Notes: generated by a model from the sequence alone, not told the origin. A DNA stretch of 64,000 nucleotides from Zoroaster sp. YZ-2022 (GCA_029582265.1 CM055817.1:31663097-31727096); one strand, 5' to 3'. Positions 1-9,276 are shown, numbered from the stretch's first letter. A program made the numbers and translations.

Positions 1-393
1 GCAATCTCTCACTCTGGTGAAATTTATCAACACCACGGATACATCAACAGAGATGAAATTTTACAAACGTTACCTTTAGTCGAAAAATACAACGTCATAC
101 TCGGATGGTGGGCTACGTCTAAACTACCCTTTTTCATGTTTATCGAGGCGCCAACGTACTGCTCTGTTTTTGTACATTTTACAAAAGCTAATAATTTTAC
201 TTCATATTCATCAACGCGTGATTATGCGGTTGACGTTTATTATATTCCTTCTCCAGCGCTAAATAATAAATTGTATTTTATCGATGATGAAATGTCGCAT
301 TTAAGATACGAAATGTGTTTTAAAATGCGAAATGTTCAAAAAGTGTTTGTAGAGGCAACCTTTTTCGGTGCGCTAAAATCTGTTTCAATATAA
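1..393 (+). CDS. Virus-like cassette protein A (IYG family), 3' part
   Basis: The frame is open from the first base of the window to a TAA at 391-393, so the start lies outside. The 130 visible residues contain an HHGYINRDEILQ stretch near the N-terminal side, a LGWWATSKLP segment and a C-terminal SHLRYEMCFKMRN block. Two further plus-strand copies follow (441-902 and 1004-1480) and a minus-strand relative lies at 7.7-8.33 kb, so this is the least damaged member of a local family. I know no function for it. Its company (a hydrophobic protein and a Cys-rich protein, with a relative next to a capsid-region-like gene at 8.5-9.3 kb) suggests a structural or accessory protein of an integrated virus-like element. 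That is inference. No intron signals are seen. Confidence 0.55.
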   Translation, partial: AISHSGEIYQHHGYINRDEILQTLPLVEKYNVILGWWATSKLPFFMFIEAPTYCSVFVHFTKANNFTSYSSTRDYAVDVYYIPSPALNNKLYFIDDEMSHLRYEMCFKMRNVQKVFVEATFFGALKSVSI

Positions 394-399
394 AAATGA

Positions 400-440
400 A
401 AAATTTACCGTTAAATTAATTTTAATGTTATACTATAAAT
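400..440 (+). promoter_or_regulatory. AT-rich leader shared by cassette genes
   Basis: The block ending just before ATG 441 contains CGTTAAATTA followed by T/A tracts. A closely similar block (CGTTAAATTA at about 1491-1500) precedes ATG 1536, and a related TTAAAATTTAA block precedes ATG 1004. Repetition at equal distances before three starts suggests a shared promoter or leader; this is inferred from position only. Confidence 0.3.
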
Positions 441-902
441 ATGGAAGACATTTATGGTTATCATAACTACGTCACTAACGATGAACACGGAAAGGTACAA
501 ACAATATCTCACACCTACGTCGCTAAAGATGGAGACGGAGGTTCACAATCAACTCCCTATCCTAGTGGAACTTATCGTCACCACGGATACATCGACAGAA
601 ATTAAATTTTACAAACGTTACTTCTAGTCGAAAAATACGACGTCATACTCGGATGGTGTGCTACGTCTAAACTACCCTTTATCATGTTTAACTACGCGCC
701 AACGCACTACTCTGTTTTTATAAATTTTACACGAGCTAATATTATTAATTCATATTCATTAACACGTGATTATGCGAAGAACATTGTTTATTATATTTCT
801 TCTCCAGTGCTAAATAATAAATTTTATTTTATCGATGATGAAATTTCGCATTTAAGATATGAAATGTGTTTTATTCTGCATAAGAAACAATTTTTTTTGT
901 AG
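441..902 (+). pseudogene. Virus-like cassette protein B (IYG family), broken
   Basis: ATG at 441 opens a frame starting MEDIYG, tandem to and clearly homologous with copy A (shared HHGYID, LGW.ATSKLPF and SHLRYEMCF blocks). The frame is interrupted by an in-frame TAA at 603-605, where copy A has a glutamate codon. Near 890-900 a T homopolymer has changed length relative to copy A, so the frame ends early at a TAG (900-902) although sequence similar to A's last residues continues in another frame. It sits 47 bases after the stop of copy A. The AT-rich leader resembles those of copy C and the 1536 gene. It is a recent tandem duplicate that has lost function; the role of the parent is unknown. 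Confidence 0.6.
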
Positions 903-1003
903 AGGCAACCTTTTCAGGTGCGCTAAATTCTAAAATCTCTTTCGATATAATAATTAAAAGCTACCCATTCTTTAAAATTTAATCTTTTATTATTATTAAA
1001 AGA

Positions 1004-1480
1004 ATGGCGAGCATTTACGGTCCTAGTCGAACGAGCGTAAAGAGTAATCAAACAAGTAGCGGTATCGTTAGCAACGATAACAACGTTTTTGAAAAAACTG
1101 GTCATATCGACAGCGATGAAATTCAACAAAATATAACGTTGTATAAATTATACGATATATTCTACATTCAATGGAACGGTTCGGCAAATATCGGTATACC
1201 GAGGTTTGCCATCTTTGAACCGATAACAAACTGTACAACTTTTTCTAAAATAATATACAACGATGAATCTTTTTATTCCAATGTTATGAAACGAGAAATA
1301 AACCCACTATACCAGATGTTTTTGAGTTTGATGCTAGATCGCAAGATTATTTTAATAATATGGAAGCGAAACACATAGAATGTGGAATTTGCTTCAAAAT
1401 AGAAAACTGCAGAAAAAAGTGTTTGTACATGCGACCTTTTCGGCTCTTTAGAAACGGGAATCTGTTACGATATTAAAATT
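1004..1480 (+). pseudogene. Virus-like cassette protein C (IYG family), frameshifted
   Basis: ATG at 1004 begins a frame with MASIYGPS, matching the IYG start of copy B and the start of the minus-strand copy at 8.33 kb. It runs intact for about 100 residues (HIDSDEI and LYDIFYIQWNG can be aligned with the HGYINRDEI and LGWWATS regions of A). It then shifts frame near 1315. The homologous tail, containing an IECGICFKIEN block equivalent to A's LRYEMCFKMRN, continues in another frame to about 1430, where a second shift is likely. Copy C is the most diverged of the three tandem copies, so the array is older than one duplication event. Function unknown; a virus-like element origin is inferred. 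Confidence 0.5.
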
Positions 1481-1535
1481 AAAACTTGGTCGTTAAATTA
1501 TTATTTTTTAAATATTTTACTATTAATAGAAAACA

Positions 1536-2189
1536 ATGAGCGTAGAATCAACGAATGTACTTTATCCAAATTTACGGTCTATGACGGATGATGCGAACGA
1601 TGCTAAATCATTTCGTCTGCCAAAAATCGACGATATTCAAAAAGAATTACGAATCGAAATAAATCATCGTGAAGCCGTCTATAAAATATATAATAAAATC
1701 ATCAACACTTGCTCCATCGTAGAAACTCTCGCTGAATTGGGCTGTATGGGAGCGGGAGCTATTGGAATCGCGAGTATCGCCACCGTTATAGCAGCGCCGG
1801 TTGGGCTTGTTTTAGAAGGTTTAGCTTTAGGGTTGGGTGGTGCGGCGTTTGCTCTCAGATACGCGAAATATAAATTATCTAAAAAAGCTAAAAAACACGA
1901 TGAAATTATAGTTTTAGCATCGTCTAAACTCAACACGATCGAAAATCACGTTTCAAAAGCCATCGAAGACGGTGTCATTACCCAAGATGAATTTTTACTC
2001 ATCTGCGAAGAACGAGATACATTTTCTCAAATGAAAGAAAATATTCGTACCAACTCTAGCAAAGCTACAGTTTTACCAGCTAAAACAGAGGTCAAAGCCG
2101 CCGATGTAGATAAAGAAAAAAAAAGTTCTTATAGAAAAACTTTTAAATTTAAAGTAAACTTTACTATTCAAAAATCTTATAAATTATAA
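1536..2189 (+). CDS. Hydrophobic-core protein of the virus-like cassette (SVESTNVLYP family)
   Basis: This is an intact 217-residue frame, ATG 1536 to TAA 2187-2189. The N-terminus contains NVLYPNLRSMTDDANDA, followed by a charged, probably helical region (residues 30-55). A long glycine/alanine-rich hydrophobic stretch comes next (about residues 65-105, AGAIGIASIATVIAAP), then a Lys-rich segment YAKYKLSKKAKKHDE and a helical C-terminal part. From memory, proteins with this NVLYP...TDDANDA start occur in many copies in cnidarian and other marine invertebrate genomes, without assigned function. The hydrophobic core flanked by basic segments would suit a membrane-active minor capsid protein, but that is inference. 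A decayed homologue lies at 7.42-7.70 kb, again just downstream of an IYG-family gene. Being intact, it may be under selection or young. Confidence 0.6.
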   Translation: MSVESTNVLYPNLRSMTDDANDAKSFRLPKIDDIQKELRIEINHREAVYKIYNKIINTCSIVETLAELGCMGAGAIGIASIATVIAAPVGLVLEGLALGLGGAAFALRYAKYKLSKKAKKHDEIIVLASSKLNTIENHVSKAIEDGVITQDEFLLICEERDTFSQMKENIRTNSSKATVLPAKTEVKAADVDKEKKSSYRKTFKFKVNFTIQKSYKL

Positions 2190-2194
2190 TCAAA

Positions 2195-2222
2195 AACCCG
2201 CTTCGCAAATAGCGGAGCGGGT
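2195..2222 (+). terminator. Strong hairpin directly after the 1536-2189 gene
   Basis: CCCGCTTCGC pairs with GCGGAGCGGG across a 5-base AAATA loop: a 10-bp GC-rich stem with one G-T pair, starting within ten bases of the stop codon in otherwise AT-rich DNA. The placement suits a 3'-end or transcript-stability element. Function is inferred. Confidence 0.4.
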
Positions 2223-2346
2223 AAGAGTAACTGATAGACCTCCCCGTATAATTTAAATTGTTAGCCACTATAAACGAGCGCTTGTCTTTTCAACCAACTC
2301 TATCATCACTATATTAAATAAACGTCTAGCTCTTCCATTTACCTGC

Positions 2347-2565
2347 TTAAAACTTTGCACATTTCGTACATAAACTTATCAAAGTTTTTTTGCCTTTTTT
2401 ACATCTTCTACACTCAGTCGGGGGACTTTTTCCACATTTTATTTTCTTGTGATGTAAAGCGCAATAGTTCACATTTGGTGAGCTAAGTATACAACACTTG
2501 GCTGTTTTGCCAACTAATAACCATTTGCAAGGAACGATCACTTTCGTTTTTTTTTTCATTTCCAT
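2347..2565 (-). CDS. Small Cys/His-rich protein, zinc-ribbon-like
   Basis: This 72-residue frame starts at ATG 2563-2565 with MEMKKKTK. It contains regularly spaced cysteines and histidines (CKW, KCC, YCALHH, CGK, a CRRCKKG pair and a C-terminal CTKC pair), the pattern of a small treble-clef or zinc-ribbon protein. It converges with the 1536-2189 gene across a 157-base gap containing the GC-rich hairpin. I do not recognise a named family. Its place at the edge of the cassette suggests an accessory nucleic-acid-binding protein of the same element. No intron or signal peptide is visible. Confidence 0.45.
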   Translation of the reverse strand: MEMKKKTKVIVPCKWLLVGKTAKCCILSSPNVNYCALHHKKIKCGKSPPTECRRCKKGKKTLISLCTKCAKF

Positions 2566-2697
2566 ACTCTCTTTTACTATTAATCTATATAATATTTTTT
2601 ATTTTTTTTATTTTTTCAATTTTGTTTGGTGATATTTTTTTCATAAGAGGTTTTTACACATTTTTTATTTTTTTTATCCCCCTACTACTACCCACGA

Positions 2698-2750
2698 CAC
2701 TCGCATGACGTCATCACAAAAATTATGACGTCATCATCAACCCACCCTCC
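2698..2750 (+). repeat. Repeated TGACGTCATCA motifs
   Basis: TGACGTCATCA occurs twice about 25 bases apart between the cassette and the LINE. It is a palindromic CRE/AP-1-like core. In a repeat-rich genome it may simply be transposon-derived; no gene is placed to use it. Confidence 0.3.
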
Positions 2751-2824
2751 CTCTTTTTTATCTCATCATCAACCACGCCCATTTTTGGGTAACTGGTCCA
2801 GAACCCTCACCTAACATACTACTC

Positions 2825-3646
2825 ATGTTGACCTACATCGTGGCCCAGTTTCAGGTAGAGAAATGTATTCAAGAGATTCGAAGTTGGATGAGACAAAACC
2901 TCCTGAAATTGAACGATGAAAAAACAGAATTTGTTCTATTTGGATCACGTCAGCAATTGTCTAAAGTTTCTCTTCTATTTATTACAATTGGTGACTCGCA
3001 GATAACCCCCTCATTACATGCACGTAATTTGGGTGTTATATTTGACTCGACAATGACTTTAAAACCACATATCTCCAACATTGTTCGCATATCATCATTT
3101 CATATCAGAAATATAAGCCGAATTAGGAAATACTTGAATAAAAGTGCTGCTGAACAAATTATACATGCATTTGTCACATCACGGCTCGATAACGGGAATG
3201 CTCTCCTTTACGGTCTTCCGCAGAATCAAATATCTCGTCTTCAGCACATACAAAACACAGCAGCTCGTGTTGTGACTTTGTCCAGAAAGTCATGCCATAT
3301 CACGCCAATCTTGAAAGAACTGCACTGGATTCCTGTTTCACAGAGAATTGTTTTTAAACTTATGCTAATTGTACACAAATCTTTTAATAACATTGCTCCA
3401 ATTTATATTTCTGAACTACTTAAAGTCTACACTCCATCACGCAATTTGCGCTCCAGCAACATGTCACTCCTCAAGGAACCAACTTCAAAACGGAACTGGG
3501 GTGATAGGTCGTTTTCTGTCGCAGCTCCGAGACTCTGGAATCATCTTCCAACTAAACTCAAATCTTGTCATAGTATAACCAGATTCAAGTCGATGCTTAA
3601 AACTCATCTTATGTCACAACTCTTCAAAGATGATGTATATTTGTAA
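2825..3646 (+). CDS. CR1/L2-like LINE reverse transcriptase, C-terminal part
   Basis: An uninterrupted 273-residue frame matches the region downstream of the catalytic motif in CR1/L2-type LINE reverse transcriptases: RSWMRQNLLKLNDEKTEF, RNLGVIFDSTMTLKPHI, AFVTSRLDNGNALLYGLP, QNTAARVV, LHWIPV and APRLWNHLP. The fingers and palm with the F/YxDD active site and the upstream endonuclease are absent, so the copy is 5'-truncated near 2840, as usual for LINE insertions by target-primed reverse transcription. The absence of any stop or frameshift over 820 bases suggests a fairly recent insertion. The 3' UTR and microsatellite tail follow to about 3809. As it stands it cannot code an active transposition protein. 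Confidence 0.9.
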   Translation: MLTYIVAQFQVEKCIQEIRSWMRQNLLKLNDEKTEFVLFGSRQQLSKVSLLFITIGDSQITPSLHARNLGVIFDSTMTLKPHISNIVRISSFHIRNISRIRKYLNKSAAEQIIHAFVTSRLDNGNALLYGLPQNQISRLQHIQNTAARVVTLSRKSCHITPILKELHWIPVSQRIVFKLMLIVHKSFNNIAPIYISELLKVYTPSRNLRSSNMSLLKEPTSKRNWGDRSFSVAAPRLWNHLPTKLKSCHSITRFKSMLKTHLMSQLFKDDVYL

Positions 3647-3809
3647 TTGCATTGTAGGTACATGTATCTCGGTACATAATTTGTTTTGTTTTCCCTATGC
3701 TATCATTGTATATTGTTTGTATTAATGTTTTTCTTTGTTTCCGCGCCTTGAGCGCCCAGCAGGGTGGATATGTGCGCGCTAAAAATCTTTATTATTATTA
3801 TTATTATTC
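2840..3809 (+). mobile_element. 5'-truncated CR1/L2-like LINE
   Basis: The element spans the truncated RT frame, a 3' UTR including GCGCCTTGAGCGCCCAGCAG, and an ATT/TTA microsatellite tail at 3789-3808. That tail type is characteristic of CR1/L2 LINEs rather than poly-A LINEs. The 5' boundary is approximate because no target duplication was found. Confidence 0.85.
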
Positions 3810-4108
3810 ACGTTTGGCTACTTGGAGAATTAATGAATCATTCTTGACTACCAGAGCCACATCATCTCTCTTGTGAGCAACTCGCCCACGCACACGAGAT
3901 CTCCTACTGCTACCATCAGTCTGTGCAGGGAGTTCAGGCAAAAGTGGGCATTGGTGTTGCCACAGATCAGTACGCACATAATAGACATAGCAATATATGC
4001 AAGGTACATACGTCTACCTTCAAAACACTAAATGGAAGGAGAACATAAACAGATATAGCCTTCCTATTATGGCCAAACTGATGATTGCATGTATGGTAAT
4101 TGACTCAC

Positions 4109-4156
4109 CTGGTGTGAGGCCATTATTAGTGTACCGGATACAGTACACGGACTTTC
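4109..4156 (-). CDS. Possible Tudor-like domain exon, downstream half
   Basis: A 48-base candidate exon on the minus strand lies between TTTGATTTTAG at its 5' side and a consensus GTGAGT donor at 4108-4103. Entered with one base from the preceding exon it reads GKSVYCIRYTNNGLTPG with no stop. Both ends are phase 1. Together with the exon at 4762-4833 it gives a WYPA...V..I.YTNNG pattern like the beta-barrel of Tudor or Agenet domains. No third exon in matching phase was found, so this is a gene fragment or part of a gene with distant exons. Confidence 0.35.
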
Positions 4157-4761
4157 CTAAAATCAAAGATACATATTGTACTCATTACATTTTAGAAAAG
4201 TTAAATCTGTTCTGTCTACCAACAATTTTGGGGTTGGTTGTGTATTTTAATTTTTACCAAACTTCATTTAGTATATTTGTTTTGGTTTAATCTTGTTTTT
4301 TGGGTGGGGGAGGGTGGTTACTGGCGGAGCTTGAGGTGTCAAACAATGGTAAAAGGGGGCTTGTGGTGAGGGAGGACGTGTGATATAGGTTTCTTTGTTG
4401 ACAACAGTTACGTACACTAAACCAGGGGGGAGGTGGACAGGAAAGGGCCCGGTCTGAGGCCGTTATGCGTCAAAGAACACACAAACTTCCCCACCAAAAA
4501 TTACCTCAAACAAGACACCGATGTCAAAAACCTAAAAAGTACGTGGTAGGGACCTTCTGGGACCTTTATTTATTTTATTTTTTTTAATTTTTTTTGTATT
4601 AATTTATTTTTTAGGGGGGCTGGGGGATGGGGAAGCGAATGAGGGGAACTTTGTTAGTTCTTTGACATGTGGTACATTCAATGGGGGATGAGAAGACAAC
4701 GTGGAGCTGTCCTCCTTTGGTGTGTTGTACAATACAATACAAAATGGATTACACTTCTTAC

Positions 4762-4833
4762 CTTTGTTTAACGAGGTTACTACAGCAGGATACCATGATG
4801 AATCCAGAGGCCACAGTGCCATTTTGCTATCCC
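4762..4833 (-). CDS. Possible Tudor-like domain exon, upstream half
   Basis: A 72-base candidate exon is bounded by an AG at 4834-4835 and a GTAAGA donor, phase 1 at both ends. It reads GDSKMALWPLDSSWYPAVV followed by TSLNKG. The aromatic-rich LWPLDSSWYPAVV is typical of the first strands of Tudor-like barrels (as in SMN, PHF20 or Agenet proteins). It joins in phase to the exon at 4109-4156. A more conventional acceptor 12 bases upstream would include an in-frame stop. Tudor domains bind methylated lysine or arginine; that function is inferred from the fold only. Confidence 0.35.
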
Positions 4834-7419
4834 CTTATCTTGATACTGTCAATAGAACAAATTTAACATATGCTTAATTGGATTGGTTTCAAAAGAGAGC
4901 GTATGTGCAGATGACTTTGAGCCCCTCACAGTTAAGGGGCACACAAGCAACCTCATATTCTGGTTCACTAGTACCCTGGTTAAATCATATATGGGCAATT
5001 CCATGATGAAGTGCACATGACCTTAGAAAAATAAAATCTGATTTTAAAGCCAGTAACTCATCTTATTTTGAGTGAAAATTCTTAATTTCTATTTGAATCT
5101 TTTGAGAACTAATCATTTAAAGTGAAATGATGTGCCCACTCAAATATTTTTCCAAACAATTTTTTTATTTGGTATCTGTCCTCTTAGTTAATTGATAGGT
5201 GATAGCCCATTGGAATTTTGATTTCCTAAATGCATATGGCACCAATACTCATATATAAAGAAAACGTTTCCTTTGATTCAAAATCTGACAAGTGTAATTT
5301 TCTTCACACTCATGATCTCTAATATGAAAACAGTTTAATAAATAATTTTTATAAAAACACGTGGGAATGAAAATGAAAATGAAAATACGTGGGAATGAAA
5401 ATGGTAACGTCAATAACCGGTGGAGTAATGTGCGTAACCATGATAATCGTGTCAATAAAGTGGTTCTTATACACTTTCTTCTTAAACACATGGTAATATC
5501 TACATGCGTACATACGCAACAACTTTTTGTAAATTATGTATTTCTTTTAGCTAGTCCATCCTTACCAGTAAATCATTTAGGTATATTTGAATATGTATGC
5601 ATTCTTTATGTTGTTGTTCTTTAAGACAGTAACTAAACAAAAAAAATGAAAGAAAAGTGAGGGAAACATATATGTTTAATGAGGTTAAAATGAGAGTTTT
5701 TTTCTTCATCAAGCCAAAACGTGTTTTGGCTGTTCTTTTGGATGTTTTCTTTAATGAAGTTACATATAAGAGGAAAGCATCTCTTACGTGAAATGTGATA
5801 GAAATGTCCATTTCCATACGTGTACGCGTATACATCTATTAACACAGATCTACAGGGTATGCACCTACAGATGCTTATAACCGTGGCCACTCAAATGTTC
5901 CACGAAGCTTTTAAGAAATGGACATGAAGCATCTGAAATAATTATTGGCCTGTAATCAACTCTGATTTCCAAGTACATTTACTTAGTTGCACTGTGGAAG
6001 TAACTGACATGGATGCGGATTTTAACTAAAACATTGAAAGTGACTTGTAACATGTTTCCAGTAGACAAAGGGGGAAATTCTTGTTTGTTTATAAATTGAA
6101 AAGAAATAATCTTCAGTTGACTACATTGCAACATTTTGCATTATTAGTGTTATGTAATTGATCTAAAAGTGAAAAAATTTAACTAATTTACCAGCACATA
6201 TTTTTTGCGGCAACAATTGACATACAAAGCAAGCGGGTCTTTATCGTACAGTCTATACGTTGTTCTTGATGACCACTGCATTTCATGTTGAGAACACTAT
6301 TGCTCAACCGTGCAGGCACACATGTACAATTTACTATGGAACATATAGCAACAAATGCTGTCAGTATGGAGCACCAAACATCCCCAATATGACTCTTAAG
6401 CATGGAAGCATATTTCAACTGTTCTTGCTCTGGTTACTGTAACTAATTAAGCGGCTAGTTGTTGTTGACACGCTATGTGAACGATATTATGCTTGGTATT
6501 GACATTTAAATTAACATTAGTGCTAACGTTCTGTCGTGACTGGTTCATTTTATGCATGTCCTTCAAAAATTCAATAGGCTTAGTGAAGTTCTGGGGCGAA
6601 AAGGAGGACATTTCTACCTAACTGGACCATGCATGGAAATAAGGTCAGAGATGACTCCTTTATATAGAGACAACTTTAAGGCATGACACATCATTGGTTA
6701 TTGGAAGAATATATGTATTCCAATTTCCATTCATGTGCTATTCAGACTAAACAATACTAACTTCTGATATGTTTTGTATTCGAGAACAATTTGTAGTTCA
6801 TCAGTTAGTTTGTGTCCGTCTGACATTTGTTAATTGGAATGTTGGATTCAAAACTAGAGGTATAGAGTTTGTTAAAAACAAACTCAGGGTGTTCGAGTGT
6901 GCCTCATATGTACGTGATGACGTCATCACCTATGATATGAATTTTAATAATATATAATTAAAATACCACATATTGTGTCATACTGAATACATTAACTTCT
7001 GGTTCAAACATGTGACGTCATTCATACTTCACAAAATGTTTCCTCATAATATGGGTGTCAATTGTGCCAAATTTGGTAAAATGCTGTCGAATGTTTTCTC
7101 AAGATAGCAAAAGGTGATTTTTTTTAATCCTGCCACTTTTTAAAACTTGAACTCCCAGTTTGGACCGGAAGTAAGAGTCAATAAGGTCATGTCTTTGTAT
7201 CAAATGTCGAGTCCTCCATGTTCTGTATGATTATGAAGGAATCAAGAAATTATCTATTGTGGTTCACAAGATATAAAATATATTGTTTTATTATAATTAA
7301 TTACGTCTTCAATCGCTTTTGAAACGTGGCTTCTGATGGTGTTAAGTTTACTCTCGGCGAGAACTCTTATATCGTCGTGTTTTATTTAAAAAAATTGTAT
7401 TTATTTACTTTTTTTTTAT

Positions 7420-7700
7420 TTTTTATTTTTATGAGCTTGTATTTCGCGTATTTCATCGCTATCGCCATAACGTTTAACCCGATGGCTACTCCTTCGAGGA
7501 CCAACCGGCGACACCGTCGACCATTGTTTCTACGATAGATAACATAGACATTAGTTTATTTTATTTTTTATACCATCTCTCACGATTCTCTCTACGGAAA
7601 TTTCGTTCTGGATGGCGTCGATTTTTTGTAATCGCTCGTATCGACAATAGCTGATAATGTTTGATATATCTTTGCCCAGCTGCTGGTACACATTTCTGTC
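7420..7700 (-). pseudogene. Decayed homologue of the 1536-2189 hydrophobic-core protein
   Basis: Minus-strand reading gives pieces in different frames that match the 1536-2189 protein. A charged stretch RLQKIDAIQNEIS corresponds to KIDDIQKELRIE, a SIVET block is shared, and VLEGVAIGLNVMAIAMKYAK corresponds to LEGLALGLGGAAFALRYAK. Stops and at least two frameshifts separate the blocks. It lies directly downstream, on the same strand, of an IYG-family relative at 7.7-8.33 kb, as the intact gene does at 1.5 kb. This repeated order is the main evidence that these genes travel together. The copy is clearly non-functional. Confidence 0.5.
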
Positions 7701-7705
7701 ATTAT

Positions 7706-8338
7706 TTAATTACTGATAAAGATTTTATTTTTTAAATCAAGAAAAATCTTGCAACTTTTATATCGAAACAGATCCCTGTGTCTGTGGCAGCAAAAAAGGT
7801 CGCTTGTAAAAAAGATTTCTTGATCTTCGGTCTTGAAGCAAATTCCATATTGTAAATGCTGCGGTATGGCGCTAAAAGAAAATTCGGCATTAAAATCATT
7901 GATTGAAAACATGATTAGTATGCTGGTTCTTTGTCCAGCGGCGGCACCAGACCTGTTAAACTGGGTGGGGGGGGGGGGCAAGAGGGGGAAAACTTAAATT
8001 TAAGGGGGGGGGGGCAAAAATTTATTGTTAATGTAATTTTGTACTGCTGAAAAAGCATTGACTTAGCATCGGGTAAAAAATGCCCCCCCCCCCCCCCCCC
8101 GTAGCGCCGCCGCTGTCTTTGTCCAGGAAAAAAACAAGGTTGATTTGTCGATCCTTTCCACTCGAGGTTTATAGGAAGATAACCCATTAAATTTATCAAC
8201 GGTATTGTTTGGCGAATTTCCCTCGTAGCAATACGTCCATGATAAAAAAGTGGACGTATTGTCATTATTGGGTGAAATAGGGTTGCTTGTAGATTCTATC
8301 GTGAAGCTCGGACCGTAAATACCCAACCATTTGTATTA
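7706..8338 (-). pseudogene. IYG-family cassette gene D, split by a hAT-type insertion
   Basis: The minus-strand frame begins with MGIYGPS near 8326, like MASIYGPS of copy C. A frame change follows near 8260-8230, after which FYHGRIATREIRQTIPL aligns with HHGYINRDEILQTLPL of copy A. The gene is then interrupted at 7936-8115 by a 180-bp element flanked by identical 8-bp duplications. On the far side a block QHLQYGICFKTEDQE corresponds to SHLRYEMCFKMRNVQ of copy A. Insertion plus duplication adds 188 bases and shifts the frame. It is a decayed member of the same family as 1-393, of unknown function. Confidence 0.55.
7936..8115. mobile_element. Short non-autonomous hAT-type element with 8-bp TSD
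   Basis: The ends are CAGCGGCGGCACCAG and GTAGCGCCGCCGCTG, imperfect terminal inverted repeats beginning CAGCGGCGGC. Perfect 8-bp flanking duplications TCTTTGTC lie at 7928-7935 and 8116-8123. An 8-bp duplication with CAG...CTG ends is the hAT signature. The interior is poly-G and poly-C with no coding capacity, so mobilisation needed a transposase in trans. The target is the decayed virus-like gene D. Confidence 0.85.
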
Positions 8339-8521
8339 AACTATTTAAAATTATTGATTAATTTCAACGGTTATAATGGCTGGCAAACCATGATTATTAA
8401 TGTTTTTACCGCTTGAATCCTGTATTTCGTCTGCTCAGAACAGTAAGGACTTATACAGAATTGATGACAATTTTATTGTTTAATGACAAAAGGTCTTATA
8501 AGATTAATCAAGTGTAATTAC

Positions 8522-9276
8522 CTAATTAAGTACAAAATAACGGGTCTTGAGTGCTAAATACAACTTGTGAGTACTACCATTGTTAAATAAACATAAATCC
8601 AAATAATTAAGTTTTCTTAACATAATGGAATTGCACGTAATGTATAGCCTTATAAGTCCTTTCTGCTCACACATTGCATGTATAGATCTTATAAGTCCTT
8701 TCTGCTCTGACCCGACGATTTTAAAACTCAATTCATTTAAAGTCCCAGTCTTGAGATTTTTTCGTAATGGATTAGAATACTCTATCCAGGTACTTTCCCC
8801 AAATATTTTAATTTGTATAGGTACAACATTTCAAATACTAGTCGAAATTTGATCCCAATGAATATATGTCGATTTAAATGGCTGCAAATCAAATTTTCTA
8901 TTATGCACCCTCATACCTAGCATGTCATTTGAGAGTCCAAGTAAATTGGCTAGACTGGATGACAATTTTATTTTATACCTTGTATTCTTAATTTCGAGCA
9001 AAGATTCACCTGATTTTTCATTAATGTTAAATTCTACGTAGGGTGTGTTATGTACGATAATATCGATAATTCGTTCGACAAACTGGAAACTATCGCTTGG
9101 CTGACCTCCATCTTCACCTATTCTACGGCGCAATATTGTTTTCTTTCTTGCGCACATTATAGTAGCCGACCCAAAAGTTGACGGTCTTTAACGATATCCA
9201 AAGTTTACCATCCTGATTATCGATTACATTATTATCTAATACGATGGGCTTGCTTATTTTGTTTATTTCAATCATA
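8522..9276 (-). pseudogene. Virus-like element protein with SSLANLLGL motif, broken
   Basis: Reading starts at ATG about 9276 (MIEINKISKPIVLDNN, then LWISLKTVNFWVGYYNV). A frameshift occurs near 9150, and the gene continues as RRRIGEDGGQPSDSFQFVER and KLSSSLANLLGLSNDMLG. An in-frame TGA at 8849-8851 follows, after which the same frame goes on with VVPIQIKIFGESTWIEYSNP. From memory, a family with this layout (N-terminal expected-value strands, a central LSSSLANLLGF block, then a short beta-rich C-terminal domain) recurs in Polinton/adintovirus-like elements of invertebrates and may be capsid-related. That assignment is not proven here. Near the 3' end a 20-residue segment containing EQKGLIR is duplicated. 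It is upstream of gene D on the same strand. Confidence 0.45.

Larger units (their letters stand above)
3810..7300. other. Intergenic, mostly no recognisable content
   Basis: Apart from the two Tudor-like exons, this AT-rich stretch holds G-rich low-complexity tracts near 4300-4460 and 4610-4640, a GGGAATGAAAATG short repeat near 5362-5400, and scattered open frames under 95 codons without codon or domain signal. Confidence 0.5.

Noticed and set aside
5249..5890. Several 80-94 codon frames on both strands
   Set aside because: Overlapping frames in AT-rich DNA with no domain, splice signal or codon pattern.
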